From: Bin80 sp964291275 | GTDB lineage: Bacteria > Bacteroidota > Rhodothermia > Rhodothermales > Bin80 | NCBI GenBank assembly: GCA_964291275.2 | Contig: OZ219799.1 | Span: 1,984,001-2,048,000, forward strand | DNA: 64,000 nucleotides | Reading direction: 5' to 3' | Shown: in pieces, positions 63,129-64,000 of the stretch | Position numbering within the stretch: position 1 is the first letter of the stretch | Layout: the number at the start of each line of letters is the position of its first letter | Made by a program: the position numbers and the translations under genes | The notes under the pieces: generated by a model | The model's input: the letters and a program-made list of their open reading frames with translations, nothing else | Databases searched by the model: none | What the model was told of the DNA's origin: nothing

Positions 63129-63414
63129 TACCTTTCTGCGGTGCATCCTTCAAAGCAGAACTAAAAACGGTTCTTCAAGAGCATGGGTCAACACCTGACC
63201 CGGTTGATGATGCGGAAGTAGAAGTGGTTTCGAGGTCATTGGAGACGGTTGACGGGAATTGCACGCCAAAATCCTAGACTGTTTGCGCACTGGGGTTTCT
63301 TTATGGTCCACCTTTATTCAATTCGAAACAGCTGGATGGTAAGAACCGTGTGAGTTGAGAGGCTCCCGTGCGGTTCTTGAGAGCCGGAGGGTGAAATTCC
63401 TTCGGCTACTTGAC
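63129..63414 (+). pseudogene. 3' portion of the old group II intron with degenerate domain V-VI
   Basis: The DNA is about 80% identical by eye to the 3' end of the intact intron. It contains maturase-tail remnants in broken frames (ASFKAELKTVLQ; RGHWRRLTGIARQNPRL) and a domain V-like hairpin at 63343-63376 starting GAACCGTG, in which the catalytic AGC has become AAC. Domain VI and the TTGAC end (63414) are preserved. This is the second half of the gene fragment at 59850-59970. Confidence 0.8.
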
Positions 63415-63437
63415 ATTTCCCTTTTATTGGATAGTAC

Positions 63438-64000
63438 ATGGGAGAAATAATTACAGCATTGGTTCAGACTGCTCGCGCATGGAAGTCTCCAAGATACCAG
63501 AAGTTGAGACGCAACGTTGTAAAAAAAACACTTACGGCCTCCGATACATTTACTGAAGAGGCGATTGAGTTTGCGATTGATCAGCAAATGGATGGAGTTA
63601 CGAAGGCTGCGCTGAGTGCCTGGATTGGGCAACGAAAAATCAAAGAAAGGTGCCGGGTTGGGGTGATTAATGCAGGCAACGTTCCATTAGTCGGGTTACA
63701 GGACCTGCTCGCAGTACTTGTTTGTGGTCACTCCTATGTCGGTGTACTGTCCAGTAAATCTCCGTATTTACTTCCTGCATTCGTCAAAACCCTGCTTGAC
63801 CAAGGGGCTGATATAAAGGCTAAGTTCGTGGGTCGCGATGAGATGTGGGGAAGAGTGGACGCCGTTATAGCAACCGGTAGCAATGAGTCTATTGCACAGA
63901 TCAAGGTTCTTGCAAGCAGGCAGGGATTGACACCGGATAAGTGTTTATTTCGTGGTAACCGGTACGGAGCTGCAATCCTGAATGGTTTTGAATCGGAAAG
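63438..64000 (+). CDS. LuxC-like acyl-CoA reductase (partial, runs off the window)
   Basis: The first 187 codons of a longer gene. VGVINAGNVPLVGLQDLLAV near 78-97 and DAVIATGSNESIA near 142-154 are the family's Rossmann-like signature segments, and LSSKSPYLLP lies between. LuxC reduces activated acyl groups to aldehydes with NADPH; the active-site cysteine is expected beyond the window. Its natural neighbour is the LuxE-like gene at 56595-57590. It starts 23 bases after the old intron end, so intron arrival probably replaced its native upstream region. Confidence 0.8.
   Translation, partial: MGEIITALVQTARAWKSPRYQKLRRNVVKKTLTASDTFTEEAIEFAIDQQMDGVTKAALSAWIGQRKIKERCRVGVINAGNVPLVGLQDLLAVLVCGHSYVGVLSSKSPYLLPAFVKTLLDQGADIKAKFVGRDEMWGRVDAVIATGSNESIAQIKVLASRQGLTPDKCLFRGNRYGAAILNGFESE

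Noticed and set aside
1..64000. CRISPR array
   Set aside because: No regularly spaced direct repeats were seen anywhere in the window.

Overview
The window looks like a chromosomal segment of a Bacteroidota-superphylum bacterium, most likely of the Rhodothermota/Balneolota branch. Pointers are two TonB-dependent receptor plus DUF4249 lipoprotein pairs, a PUR-alpha-like DUF3276 protein, the bacillithiol enzyme BshC, an OstA-like/LptC/LptB set, a MetY-MetX pair, and a LuxE-like/LuxC-like pair. Base composition is near 50% GC. The two sulfatases and several outer-membrane proteins fit a heterotrophic, possibly marine, Gram-negative lifestyle. The assignment is inference; no rRNA is present.

Layout. 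0-10 kb: a TonB receptor/lipoprotein pair runs into a tightly packed plus-strand block (recX, punA, PUR protein, hisD, hisC, bifunctional nuclease, bshC). 10-21 kb: a sulfatase, a decayed stretch with an AAA-ATPase remnant, an unusual Nramp-like transporter, mscS-folD, a second TonB receptor/lipoprotein pair, an HTH-SpoIIE phosphatase and a small outer-membrane barrel. 21-32 kb: gltB-gltD, then a methionine locus with a sigma70-like promoter, a SAM-I riboswitch, metY and metX, followed by asd and tRNA-Gly(GCC). 32-41.6 kb: lptC-ostA-lptB, a DAHP-synthase-like protein that has lost three of four metal ligands, prfA, a fused S6-S18 ribosomal protein, rplI, dsbD and sbcB. 41.7-45.4 kb: an accessory patch with a beta-propeller protein, a broken Calx-beta gene and an AbiEi/AbiEii toxin-antitoxin pair behind a near-perfect 47-bp palindrome. 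45.4-57.6 kb: a minus-strand HU/SPOR-SIS-ROK operon, pfkB-heme lipoprotein-folB, maf, an orphan ParA, penicillin acylase, an NSS transporter, a redoxin and a LuxE-like acyl-protein synthetase.

57.6-63.4 kb is a nest of mobile DNA that separates luxE from luxC, which begins at 63438 and runs off the window. It holds IS30/IS21-like debris, a second sulfatase, and an old group II intron cut in two by a TnpB element at a TTGAT site. That TnpB element carries a younger, apparently intact group II intron between tnpB and its own right end. The intron therefore sits inside the region expected to encode the TnpB guide RNA (omega RNA), so a contiguous guide RNA would need intron splicing.

The observations most worth following are the intron-interrupted TnpB element, the S6-S18 fusion, and the DAHP-synthase homologue with a dismantled metal site.
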